From Bacillota bacterium (GTDB lineage: Bacteria > Bacillota > Clostridia > Peptostreptococcales > Anaerovoracaceae): a stretch of 8,812 bases of DNA. Below, one piece after another: positions 1 through 6,646 of the stretch (position 1 is its first letter; every line of letters starts with the position of its first letter). The DNA lies in assembly GCA_016284485.1 (NCBI GenBank), contig JAEEOX010000193.1, positions 1-8,812 of the forward strand. The letters run 5' to 3'. The notes beneath the pieces are model-generated. The model did not search any database. It worked only from the letters and a program-made list of their open reading frames with translations, and was not told the DNA's origin. The translations under genes and the position numbers were made by a program.

Positions 1-1
1 C

Positions 2-1318
2 GACTCCATAGGAATAACCAACCAGAGAGAGACCACGGTGGTGTGGGACAGAAACACGGGTGAGCCTGTGTACAACGCCATAGTATGGCAGTGCAGAAGG
101 ACAGCCGAATACTGCGACACTCTGAAGGAGCAGGGCCTTACGGAGAAGATCAGGGAGAAGACGGGACTTCTCATTGACCCGTATTTCTCAGGGACCAAGC
201 TGAGATGGATACTGGAGAACGTTCCCGGAGCCAGGGAGAGGGCGGAGAGAGGAGAACTCCTCTTCGGGACCATCGAGACCTGGCTGATCTGGAAGCTGAC
301 CGGAGGAAAGGTCCACGTCACGGACTACTCCAACGCAAGCCGCACCATGATGTTCAACATCAACACCCTTCAGTGGGATGATGAGATCCTGGAGATACTG
401 GACATTCCGAAGTGCATGCTTCCCGAACCCGTGCCGTCATCAATGATCTACGGAGAGACCATACCCACGCTTTTCGGCGGATCCATAAAGATCGCAGGAG
501 CCTGCGGAGACCAGCAGTCGGCGCTGTTCGGCCAGACCTGTTTCAAGGAAGGAGAGGCAAAGAACACCTACGGCACGGGAGCATTCCTTCTCATGAATAT
601 CGGTGAGAAACCGGTGCTTTCCAAAAACGGTCTGGTCACCACCATAGCCTGGGGACTGGATGGAAAGGTGTACTACGCTCTGGAAGGTTCCGTATTCGTA
701 TGCGGAGCGGCCGTACAGTGGCTCAGAGATGAAGTGGGCATAATAAATGCTTCTCCGGAGACGGAAGCCATGGCCTTAAGCGTTCCGGACAACGGCGGAC
801 TCTATGTGGTCCCGGCCTATACAGGTCTCGGTGCACCCTACTGGGATCCCTACGCCAGAGGAGCAATATTCGGCATTACCAGGGGAGCAAACAAGAATCA
901 TCTGGTCAGGGCAACGCTGGAATCTCTGGCCTATCAGGTGAGAGATCTGATCATAGCCATGAACCAGGATCTGAAGGAGACCGGGGCACACATGGATGAG
1001 AGCGAAAGCGACAGCTACATCGCGGGCCTGAGCGTGCTCAAGGCAGACGGAGGCGCCTGCGCCAACAACTTCCTCATGCAGTTCCAGTCAGACATACTGG
1101 ACTGCCCGGTGCTGAGGCCTTCATGCATTGAGACAACATCCCTAGGAGCCGCCTATCTGGCGGGACTTGCCACAGGATACTGGGAATCCCTGGATGACAT
1201 CTCCGAGAACTGGCAGATCGAAAGAAGGTTCCTTCCCAATATGGATGCAGAGATCAGAGACAAGCTCGTCGGAGGATGGGAGAAAGCTGTTTCCAGAGTG
1301 AGAGACTGGGCTAAGTAA
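2..1318 (+). CDS. glpK: glycerol kinase, 5' end missing (partial)
   Basis: Phosphorylates glycerol with ATP to sn-glycerol 3-phosphate in the cytoplasm, the entry step of glycerol catabolism and a feed into phospholipid synthesis. The reading frame is already open at base 2 (D-S-I-G-I-T-N-Q-R-E-T-T) and runs 438 codons to TAA. Compared with my recollection of E. coli GlpK (about 500 residues), roughly 75 N-terminal residues, including the first phosphate-binding loop, lie outside the window. Family signatures are plain: YNAIVWQCRRTAE, DPYFSGTK, the CGDQQSALFGQ segment, NTYGTGAF, GLGAPYWDPYARGAIFG and NNFLMQFQSDIL. There is an acidic stretch of about 15 extra residues (MDESESDSYIAG) before the DGGACANN motif, with no E. 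coli counterpart. The stop codon directly abuts the prmA ATG (TAAATG), so the two genes are probably translated in a coupled way. Glycerol kinase beside prmA is not an arrangement I know as standard. Confidence 0.97.
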   Translation, partial: DSIGITNQRETTVVWDRNTGEPVYNAIVWQCRRTAEYCDTLKEQGLTEKIREKTGLLIDPYFSGTKLRWILENVPGARERAERGELLFGTIETWLIWKLTGGKVHVTDYSNASRTMMFNINTLQWDDEILEILDIPKCMLPEPVPSSMIYGETIPTLFGGSIKIAGACGDQQSALFGQTCFKEGEAKNTYGTGAFLLMNIGEKPVLSKNGLVTTIAWGLDGKVYYALEGSVFVCGAAVQWLRDEVGIINASPETEAMALSVPDNGGLYVVPAYTGLGAPYWDPYARGAIFGITRGANKNHLVRATLESLAYQVRDLIIAMNQDLKETGAHMDESESDSYIAGLSVLKADGGACANNFLMQFQSDILDCPVLRPSCIETTSLGAAYLAGLATGYWESLDDISENWQIERRFLPNMDAEIRDKLVGGWEKAVSRVRDWAK

Positions 1319-2302
1319 ATGAGATATCTGGAACTTGTAATACATACAACTGAAGAGGGACTGGAGCCGCTGGAAGCGGAGCTGATGTCAATGGGGCACA
1401 CTGACCTTGTGGTCAACGACCCCAGAGATTTCCAGGACCTCATGAACAAAAAACACGAATACGACTGGGATTACCTCAGCGAGGACGTCATGGGTCTCGG
1501 GGAACAGGAACCCACCGTCACCGTATATCTGGAAGGGGAGGAGACCGGCAACGGCTACTTCCAGGCTCAGAAGATCGACATGATGCTGGAAGACCTGAGA
1601 CAGTCCCTGATGAACGGAGAATTCGGTCCCGAAGCGGATTTCGGACCCCTTACGGTCACCACCGCTCTCCGCGATGACGGCGAGTGGAAGGACAACTGGA
1701 AGGAATACTTCAAGCCCAAGAAGGTGTCGGATCACATCGTAGTCTGCCCGCTTTGGGAAGACTATGAGCTTTCACCTGAGGAAGAGGAAGCCGGCGTGAA
1801 GATCCTGAGGATCGATCCCGGCATGGCCTTCGGTACAGGCACACACGAGACCACATCCCTTTGCCTTAAGGCTCTGGAGAAGTATCTCAAGCCCGGCATG
1901 AGCGTCCTTGACGTGGGCACCGGGTCAGGGATACTGGCCATCGCCGCCAGACTTCTCGGCGCAGGTGAGATAAAGGCCGTGGACATCGATCCCGAGGCGG
2001 TGAGATCCGCCAGGGAGAACGCCATGACCAACGGCATGGCGGACAAGATAGACATTTCCCCGGGTGACCTTACCAAGGGAGTTGAGTTCAAGGCAGACGT
2101 AGTGGTGGCCAATCTGATGGCCGATCTGGTGATGATGCTTTCGGGGGATGTCAGGAAGCACATGAACGACGGGGCAGTCTTCATCAGCTCAGGCATAATC
2201 GAAGAGAAACTGGAGGATGTGCTGACCTGCCTTAAGGGAAAAGGCTTCGACATACTTGAAGTTACAGCAGACGGAATGTGGCGGGCAGTGACCGCAGTTT
2301 AG
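1319..2302 (+). CDS. prmA: ribosomal protein L11 methyltransferase PrmA
   Basis: A SAM-dependent enzyme that trimethylates ribosomal protein L11 in the cytoplasm. The 327-residue product has the two-part PrmA layout. An N-terminal substrate-recognition domain (about residues 1-100, beginning MRYLELVIHTTEEG) is followed by a Rossmann-fold methyltransferase domain. The PrmA signature DPGMAFGTGTHETT is at residues 166-179, and SAM motif I (LDVGTGSGILAIAA) starts near residue 197. An acidic strand end follows (AVDIDPEAV), then the NLMADL motif near the catalytic site. Length is a little above the usual 300-315. The ATG follows the glpK stop with no gap, and no convincing Shine-Dalgarno sequence is visible in the last 20 bases of glpK, which fits translational coupling. 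In many Firmicutes prmA is followed by rsmE and then mtaB; here rsmE is absent and mtaB comes directly. Confidence 0.96.
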   Translation: MRYLELVIHTTEEGLEPLEAELMSMGHTDLVVNDPRDFQDLMNKKHEYDWDYLSEDVMGLGEQEPTVTVYLEGEETGNGYFQAQKIDMMLEDLRQSLMNGEFGPEADFGPLTVTTALRDDGEWKDNWKEYFKPKKVSDHIVVCPLWEDYELSPEEEEAGVKILRIDPGMAFGTGTHETTSLCLKALEKYLKPGMSVLDVGTGSGILAIAARLLGAGEIKAVDIDPEAVRSARENAMTNGMADKIDISPGDLTKGVEFKADVVVANLMADLVMMLSGDVRKHMNDGAVFISSGIIEEKLEDVLTCLKGKGFDILEVTADGMWRAVTAV

Positions 2303-2307
2303 GATAT

Positions 2308-2328
2308 GGCGCGGAGAAGTTTTGCGCC
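2308..2328 (+). other. small inverted repeat in the prmA-mtaB gap
   Basis: GGCGC (2308-2312) and GCGCC (2324-2328) can pair around an 11-base loop that contains GGAGAAG, the best ribosome-binding-like stretch ahead of mtaB. The structure sits 9 bases before the chosen mtaB ATG. No U-run follows, so it is not a terminator. It could influence mtaB translation, but a 5-bp stem is weak and may be chance. Confidence 0.25.
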
Positions 2329-2337
2329 GGGAAAGAG

Positions 2338-3681
2338 ATGAAGGTAGCTTTTCACACACTGGGGTGCAAAGTAAATCAATATGAGACAGAGGCCATGGCC
2401 GGACAGTTCAGGAAGGCAGGCTTTGACGTAGTCCCGGAGGAGGAAGCTGCTGACTGCTACGTCATAAACTCCTGCACGGTGACAAACATCGCGGACCGCA
2501 AGACCAGGCAGTTCATAAGGCGGGCCAAGGCTGCCAATCCGGAGGCTCTGGTCTGTGTCACAGGCTGCTACTCCCAGGTGGAGCCGGAGACCGTCTGGAA
2601 CATGCCGGAGGCGGACATAGTCATCGGAACAGGCAACAAGAATGACCTGGTAAGCATGGTGATTCAGGCCATGGAGTCGGGGGAGAGGATCAAAGACGTT
2701 CTTCCCTACGATGAGCTTCGGGACTACAGAGACCGGGGCATCATAACTTCCATGGAGGGCAGGGTCAGAGCCTTCATCAAGATAGAGGAGGGCTGCGACA
2801 GGTTTTGCGCCTACTGCCTGATACCCTACGCCAGAGGAAGGGTGAGGTCCAGAGACCCTGAGGAGATAGTTGAAGAGGCAAGGACCCTCATCGCAAAAGG
2901 TTTCAGAGAGATAGTCCTGACCGGCATCAACACCGCGCTCTACGGCACGGAGGACGGATTCAAGGAGAAGTTCGGTCTGAAGGATACCGACGAAACTGGG
3001 ATAGAGATCATCATCCGCATGCTGGATGAGATGCCGGGGGATTTCAGGATACGTCTGAGTTCCCTGGAGCCCACGGTGGTGGACAGAGACTACGTGAAGC
3101 GGCTCATGAAGTACCGCAAGCTGACGCCGCACCTCCACCTGAGCATACAGTCGGGTTCGGACCATGTGCTGAGATCCATGGGAAGGCGGTACACGGCGGA
3201 GGAGTATCTGGAGATCGTGGAGGTCCTGAGAGAGCAGGACGAGGGATACGGCGTGACCACCGACATCATCGCGGGGTTCCCGGGCGAGACCGAAGAGGAT
3301 TTCCGGGACTCTCTGGAGCTCTGCGGCAAGGCGGAGTTCCTCAAGGTCCACGCCTTCAAATATTCCAGAAGGAAGGGGACCAGAGCCTGGGACATGGAGG
3401 ATCAGGTGCCCGGACCGGTGAAGAACGAGCGAAGCGAAAGGCTCATCGCAAAAGGGGAAGAAGTGCGCAAAGCATTTCTTGCGAAGGAGACCGGCAGGAC
3501 CAGGACACTCCTTGCGGAAGAGGCTGAGAAGGGATGGCTCACGGGATACACGGAGAACTATGTAAGGACTTACGTGAGATGCCCGGAAGGGTCGGATCCC
3601 GAGAGCCTCATCGGACAGTTTATCAAGGTCGTTATGAGGGATCTGTACGAAGACGGCATGACGGCGGAACCGGTAATATAG
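2338..3681 (+). CDS. mtaB: tRNA t6A37 methylthiotransferase MtaB (YqeV type)
   Basis: A radical-SAM enzyme with two iron-sulfur clusters that adds a methylthio group to N6-threonylcarbamoyladenosine at tRNA position 37, making ms2t6A in tRNAs that read ANN codons. The 447-residue product shows an N-terminal UPF0004 domain with cluster ligands Cys10 (TLGCKVNQYET, the MtaB rather than MiaB form), Cys46 (NSCTVTN) and Cys77 (TGCYSQ). The radical-SAM motif C153-x3-C157-x2-C160 (GCDRFCAYCLIPYARGR) follows. Later signatures include LTGINTALYG, LHLSIQSGSD and TDIIAGFPGETEEDF. The last 75 or so residues fit a TRAM RNA-binding domain. The frame is open back to an ATG at 2278, inside prmA. I chose 2338 because family proteins begin M-K-V-A-F-x-T-L-G-C and the extra 20 residues have no family-like sequence. 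The Shine-Dalgarno near 2338 is poor. Confidence 0.96.
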   Translation: MKVAFHTLGCKVNQYETEAMAGQFRKAGFDVVPEEEAADCYVINSCTVTNIADRKTRQFIRRAKAANPEALVCVTGCYSQVEPETVWNMPEADIVIGTGNKNDLVSMVIQAMESGERIKDVLPYDELRDYRDRGIITSMEGRVRAFIKIEEGCDRFCAYCLIPYARGRVRSRDPEEIVEEARTLIAKGFREIVLTGINTALYGTEDGFKEKFGLKDTDETGIEIIIRMLDEMPGDFRIRLSSLEPTVVDRDYVKRLMKYRKLTPHLHLSIQSGSDHVLRSMGRRYTAEEYLEIVEVLREQDEGYGVTTDIIAGFPGETEEDFRDSLELCGKAEFLKVHAFKYSRRKGTRAWDMEDQVPGPVKNERSERLIAKGEEVRKAFLAKETGRTRTLLAEEAEKGWLTGYTENYVRTYVRCPEGSDPESLIGQFIKVVMRDLYEDGMTAEPVI

Positions 3682-3705
3682 AGAAGTTTTAAGAAAGGAG
3701 CTAAA

Positions 3706-4047
3706 ATGGCGGATTGTATTTTTTGCATGCTGGCGAATCACGAGATACCCACCAACGTGGTGTACGAAGATGATGAGATGTTCTGCTTCAAAGACGTGGA
3801 TCCTCAGGCGCCGGTCCACGTGCTTCTCATACCCAAGAAGCATATAGAGTGCCTGGACGACCTGAAGGAGGAGGATGCTCCTCTCATGGGCCGCATGATG
3901 CTGAAGATCCAGGACATCGCAAAAGATCTGGAGCTGGAGAATGGCTACAGGGTGGTCTCCAACAACGGCGAGGACGCCTTCCAGACCGTGAAGCATCTGC
4001 ACTTCCACATACTTGGACAGCGCAAGATGACCTGGCCACCGGGCTGA
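3706..4047 (+). CDS. HIT-family nucleotide-binding protein (HINT-like)
   Basis: A small histidine-triad protein of 113 residues. HINT-type members are cytoplasmic homodimers that hydrolyse purine nucleoside phosphoramidates or acyl-adenylates; the natural substrate in most bacteria is unknown. The triad HLHFHIL (His97, His99, His101) carries the catalytic nucleophile, and the protein ends in the typical WPPG tail. Other family marks are the N-terminal CIFC, the VYEDDEMFCFKDVDPQAPVHVLLIPKKH core and GYRVVSNNGEDAFQTV. The start has a clear AGAAAGGAG site five bases upstream. It lies 24 bases after mtaB and is the last gene of the unit. It ends in tandem in-frame stops (TGATGA), followed 24 bases later by a terminator. 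Confidence 0.95.
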   Translation: MADCIFCMLANHEIPTNVVYEDDEMFCFKDVDPQAPVHVLLIPKKHIECLDDLKEEDAPLMGRMMLKIQDIAKDLELENGYRVVSNNGEDAFQTVKHLHFHILGQRKMTWPPG

Positions 4048-4070
4048 TGAATAATTACAGAAAAGAAAAA

Positions 4071-4096
4071 ACCCGGTAAGGTCTTCCTTACCGGGT
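4071..4096. terminator. bidirectional intrinsic terminator between convergent genes
   Basis: An 11-bp perfect stem (ACCCGGTAAGG at 4071-4081 with CCTTACCGGGT at 4086-4096) closes a four-base loop (TCTT). On the + strand it is followed by AATTTTT, ending the HIT-gene unit. On the - strand it is followed by a T-rich tract (the complement of AGAAAAGAAAAA at 4059-4070), ending the rpsU-yqeY unit. The convergent gene arrangement supports use in both directions. Confidence 0.93.
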
Positions 4097-4102
4097 AATT
4101 TT

Positions 4103-4558
4103 TCAGTTCAGAAATTCCTGGACCAGAGTTCTGACTTCGTTTCCTTCAGCCAGTCCCTTGACCTTGGCCATGACGGGGCCCATAAGCTTGCCCATCATCT
4201 TGGCGCCTTCGCCCTTGGCGATGCCCAGTGCCTCAGCGGTCTCCGCGACTACTGCGCGAAGCTCATCGGCTGTCATCTGCTTGGGAAGGTATCTCTCCAG
4301 GATAGCTATCTCTGCGTTGTAAGAATCGAGTAAGTCTGTTCTGCCGGCTTTTTCAAAATCAGCAAGTGCGTCCTTGCGCATCTTGACCTGTTTGGAGAGT
4401 ATGGCAATTATGCCTTGATCATCCAGTTCTTCGCCTCTGTGGTCGATCTCGTACTGTTTGATGGCCGCTCTGGCGAAGCTGATTGTATTCTTTGCGACTT
4501 CATCATGGGCTTTCATGGAAGCCTTGAAGTCTTCCATCAACTGTTCCTTGATAGTCAT
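4103..4558 (-). CDS. yqeY: GatB/YqeY domain protein
   Basis: A 151-residue protein matching the stand-alone GatB/YqeY family, related to the C-terminal tail domain of the GatB subunit of the Asp-tRNA/Glu-tRNA amidotransferase. The role of the free protein is unproven, though a link to tRNA or translation is assumed. It starts MTIKEQLMEDFKASMKAHDE. The ERYLPKQMTADELRAVV segment and the C-terminal glycine/lysine-rich part (GAKMMGKLMGPVMAKVKGLAEGNEVRTLV) are typical of the family, and the length is normal. It begins 23 bases after the rpsU stop, with an AAGGTGAT ribosome binding site in that gap, so it is the second gene of an rpsU-yqeY operon, a common pairing in Firmicutes. Its stop lies just before the shared terminator. 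Confidence 0.94.
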   Translation of the reverse strand: MTIKEQLMEDFKASMKAHDEVAKNTISFARAAIKQYEIDHRGEELDDQGIIAILSKQVKMRKDALADFEKAGRTDLLDSYNAEIAILERYLPKQMTADELRAVVAETAEALGIAKGEGAKMMGKLMGPVMAKVKGLAEGNEVRTLVQEFLN

Positions 4559-4581
4559 TTAAATCACCTTCTTGCTTGGAA

Positions 4582-4761
4582 TTAGAACTTTCTGGCTTTC
4601 TTTCTTGCTGCCTCTGATTTCTTCTTCTTCCTTACGCTGGGCTTCTCGTAGTGCTCTCTCTTCCTGAGTTCGCTCATGACGCCATCTCTGGCGCAGGATC
4701 TCTTGAATCTCTTAAGAGCGGATTCTAAGCTTTCGCCCTCTTTAACGATTACTGTTGCCAT
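4582..4761 (-). CDS. rpsU: 30S ribosomal protein S21
   Basis: A small basic ribosomal protein of the 30S subunit platform, near the 3' end of 16S rRNA, that helps in initiation. Translating the complement gives 59 residues: MATVIVKEGESLESALKRF, then a middle segment ending in HYEKPSVRKKKK, then SEAARKKARKF. This is the S21 family pattern, with the conserved RKREx-YEKPS-basic run and a lysine/arginine-rich tail. The length is normal for S21. The start is ATG at 4759-4761, with GGAGGTGA upstream. A second ATG four bases further upstream, in another frame, is better spaced from GGAGG (five bases against nine) and would make only a seven-residue peptide. The gene has its own strong promoter and is followed by yqeY. 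Confidence 0.96.
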   Translation of the reverse strand: MATVIVKEGESLESALKRFKRSCARDGVMSELRKREHYEKPSVRKKKKSEAARKKARKF

Positions 4762-4765
4762 TCAT
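4742..4765 (-). other. possible tiny upstream ORF overlapping the rpsU start
   Basis: The - strand reads GGAGGTGAGAATGAATGG. The first ATG (4763-4765) opens a frame of seven codons plus stop (MNGNSNR) that overlaps the start of rpsU in a different frame. It has ideal spacing from GGAGG. It could reduce or modulate S21 synthesis, or be accidental. I saw no family evidence for the peptide. Confidence 0.2.
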
Positions 4766-4824
4766 TCTCACCTCCTTGCTGTTTAATGATTAGCCTGAGA
4801 ACGGACTTTTTTACAACGCAAGTC

Positions 4825-4853
4825 ATTATACTATCTTTCAACCTGCGTTTCAA
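4825..4853 (-). promoter_or_regulatory. sigma-A promoter of rpsU-yqeY
   Basis: Read on the - strand: a -35 box TTGAAA (complement of 4848-4853), a 17-base spacer, and a perfect -10 box TATAAT (complement of 4825-4830). Transcription should start near 4818, leaving a leader of about 55 bases before rpsU. A second copy of TTGAAA lies in the spacer (complement of 4836-4841). Confidence 0.85.
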
Positions 4854-4870
4854 GCCCTAAATTTAAGGCT
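4853..4870. promoter_or_regulatory. 18-base near-palindrome between divergent promoters (candidate operator)
   Basis: AGCC-C-TAAATTTA-A-GGCT is symmetrical apart from one mismatched pair (C4857 against A4866). It occupies the interval between the -35 box of the leftward rpsU promoter (4848-4853) and the -35 box of the rightward promoter (4875-4880). This is where a dimeric regulator could affect both units. I do not recognise it as the site of a known regulator (not Rex-, Fnr- or LexA-like). Confidence 0.4.
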
Positions 4871-4874
4871 GTTA

Positions 4875-4903
4875 TTGTAATTTGAACTCTCATAGGTTAA
4901 AAT
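4875..4903 (+). promoter_or_regulatory. likely promoter of the alcohol dehydrogenase-ybeY-cdd-phoH-era unit
   Basis: TTGTAA (4875-4880), a 17-base spacer and TAAAAT (4898-4903) form a reasonable sigma-A promoter, predicting a start near 4910. That leaves a leader of about 57 bases before the ATG at 4968. The match is weaker than the rpsU promoter, but it is the only good candidate before this gene cluster. Confidence 0.6.
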
Positions 4904-4967
4904 ATACGCGGTGGAGGTGGGTCTGGAGCAGGAAGCCGCCAAATCATTCAAAAAAAGAGGAAAAAAC

Positions 4968-6146
4968 ATGAAAGACTTCAAGTATTACACGCCAACGTTC
5001 GTACGTTTCGGTAAAGGTACCGAGAATGAGACAGGAGAACTTCTCAAAAGATTCGGAGCTCACAGCGTTCTGGTCATCTACGGATCGGACAGAGTGGTGG
5101 AAAGCGGTCTCATCGGGGAGATCCTGGATCAGATGGATGAGCTGGGAATAGCTCATGCTGAACTTGGCGGAGTGGTACCAAATCCGAGACTTTCCAAGGT
5201 CAGGGAAGGCATCTCCATCGGCAAGGAGAAGAACGCTGATTTCGTCCTTGCGGTGGGAGGAGGTTCTGTCATAGACACGGCCAAGGCTGTGGGATACGGG
5301 CTTCCCGACGACGGCGACGTCTGGGACTTCTACAAGAAGATAAGGAAACCGGTGACAGCAGTCCCCGTGGGATGCGTACTTACGCTCTCCGCCACAGGCT
5401 CTGTGATGTCCGACTCTTCGGTCATCTCCAATCTGGAGACCGGCGAGAAGCTGGGACTCAACAGTGATCTCTGCCGCCCGGCTTTTGCGGTGATGAACCC
5501 GCAGCTCACCATGTCGGTGGGGCCTTACCAGACGGCTTCAGGATCCACAGACATAATGATGCACACCATGGAGAGATACTTCAACAGAGAAGGAAATCTG
5601 GGTCTTACAGACATGATCGCCAAGGGCGTTGTGAAGACCATCATGGAGAACACGCCGAAGGTCCTGGAGGATCCGGACGATTATGACGCCAGAGCAGAGA
5701 TCATGTGGGCTGAGGCACTTTCTCACAACGGTCTCACCGGCTGCGGCGGAGACGGCGGAGACTGGGCATGCCATAAGATCCAGCACGAACTCAGCGCCAT
5801 GTACGATGTGGCTCACGGCGCAGGACTGGCAGCCATCTGGGGAACCTGGGCAAGGTACGTGTACAGGGAGATCCCCGACAGATTCTACAAGTTCGCAGTT
5901 GACATCATGGATGTGGAGCCCTCGGAAGACAGAGAGGCTGTCATTCTGGAAGGCATCAGGAGGACGGAAGAGTTCTTCAGGTCCATCGGAATGCCGGTGA
6001 GCATCAGGGAGCTGGGGCCTGACCCCGACGAAGAGGCTCTCAACGCTCTGGCTGACAACTGCTCAAGGAGCGTGGGAGGAAGCATAGGTTCCGCCAGGAA
6101 ACTCTTTAGAGACGACTTCTATAACATCTACAAACAGGCGCTTTGA
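4968..6146 (+). CDS. iron-containing alcohol dehydrogenase (butanol dehydrogenase/YqhD-like)
   Basis: A group III, metal-dependent alcohol dehydrogenase of 392 residues that probably reduces aldehydes to alcohols with NAD(P)H in the cytoplasm, as the clostridial butanol dehydrogenases do. An N-terminal nucleotide-binding domain holds the GGGSVIDTAKA loop (residues 97-107). The helical C-terminal domain supplies the metal ligands Asp195 and His199 (GSTDIMMHTMERYF), His269 (WACHKIQHELSAMYD) and His283 (VAHGAG), matching the Asp/His/His/His set of YqhD. Substrate and cofactor choice cannot be read from the sequence. The frame is open upstream to a GTG at 4911, but that codon lies at the predicted transcription start. 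The ATG at 4968 follows AGAGG and begins the typical MKDFKYYTPTFVRFGKG. ybeY follows after 15 bases. Such an enzyme at the head of a ribosome-assembly cluster is unusual and may allow fermentation-linked control, but that is inference. Confidence 0.94.
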   Translation: MKDFKYYTPTFVRFGKGTENETGELLKRFGAHSVLVIYGSDRVVESGLIGEILDQMDELGIAHAELGGVVPNPRLSKVREGISIGKEKNADFVLAVGGGSVIDTAKAVGYGLPDDGDVWDFYKKIRKPVTAVPVGCVLTLSATGSVMSDSSVISNLETGEKLGLNSDLCRPAFAVMNPQLTMSVGPYQTASGSTDIMMHTMERYFNREGNLGLTDMIAKGVVKTIMENTPKVLEDPDDYDARAEIMWAEALSHNGLTGCGGDGGDWACHKIQHELSAMYDVAHGAGLAAIWGTWARYVYREIPDRFYKFAVDIMDVEPSEDREAVILEGIRRTEEFFRSIGMPVSIRELGPDPDEEALNALADNCSRSVGGSIGSARKLFRDDFYNIYKQAL

Positions 6147-6161
6147 CCGGGGAGAAGAGAT

Positions 6162-6638
6162 ATGATCATATTTTTTGAGGATGAAGGAAATCTCAGCTTA
6201 GATCTCAGGGAGAACATGTCCCGGGCCGCAGACCTTGCGGCAGAGGGAGAAGGGCTGGATGATGCGGCCTGTCAGCTTTCGGTGACTCTGGTCTCGAAGG
6301 ATGAGATCCGGGAACTGAACCGCGACTACAGGAATATCGACAGTGTGACTGACGTTCTCAGCTTCCCCCAGTTCGAGAGGGACGAGATCGAATTCTACGC
6401 GACCCACAGCGACGACGCTCCTGAGGAATTCATGCTGGGAGACGTGGTGATCTGCAGGGAGAAGGCTGAGGAACAGGCTCTGGAGTACGGTCACAGCTTC
6501 GAAAGAGAGCTGGTGTACCTGTTCACCCATTCGGTGCTGCACCTTCTGGGTTATGATCATGAAACGGAAGAAGACAAAACAGTCATGAGGAAGAGGGAAG
6601 AGGAGATCATGGAGTGTCTCGGAATCCCCAGAAAGTAG
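6162..6638 (+). CDS. ybeY: endoribonuclease YbeY (rRNA maturation)
   Basis: A single-strand-specific, metal-dependent endoribonuclease that takes part in 16S rRNA 3' end maturation and 70S ribosome quality control. The 158-residue product has the UPF0054 signature H123-SVL-H127-LLGYD-H133-E, whose three histidines bind the metal. It also has the conserved ELNRDYRNIDSVTDVLSFP segment (residues 51-69) and the MLGDVVIC strand. Length is normal. The start ATG has GGGGAGAAG upstream. It lies 15 bases after the alcohol dehydrogenase and 8 bases before cdd, so the genes are almost certainly cotranscribed. Confidence 0.96.
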   Translation: MIIFFEDEGNLSLDLRENMSRAADLAAEGEGLDDAACQLSVTLVSKDEIRELNRDYRNIDSVTDVLSFPQFERDEIEFYATHSDDAPEEFMLGDVVICREKAEEQALEYGHSFERELVYLFTHSVLHLLGYDHETEEDKTVMRKREEEIMECLGIPRK

Positions 6639-6646
6639 AGGAGACT

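Noticed and set aside
1762..2253. A 163-codon - strand open frame opposite prmA
   Set aside because: It is serine- and proline-rich with no family pattern, and lies fully inside the well-supported prmA gene.
2278..2337. Longer mtaB start at ATG 2278 within prmA
   Set aside because: The extra 20 residues lack similarity to the conserved MtaB N-terminus, which begins exactly at the ATG at 2338.
2299..4008. A 569-codon open frame on the - strand, antisense to mtaB and part of the HIT gene
   Set aside because: It mirrors real genes with clear family motifs on the + strand. Its translation is low-complexity (His, Leu and Val rich) with no recognisable domain, and I saw no ribosome binding site or promoter for it. 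It is a by-product of the codon bias.
4762..4824. Riboswitch or autoregulatory RNA in the rpsU leader
   Set aside because: The leader is only about 55 bases, and I found no stable stem or terminator-like structure in it.
4911..4967. N-terminal extension of the alcohol dehydrogenase from a GTG start
   Set aside because: The GTG falls at the predicted transcription start, the added residues are not family-like, and the ATG at 4968 has its own ribosome binding site.
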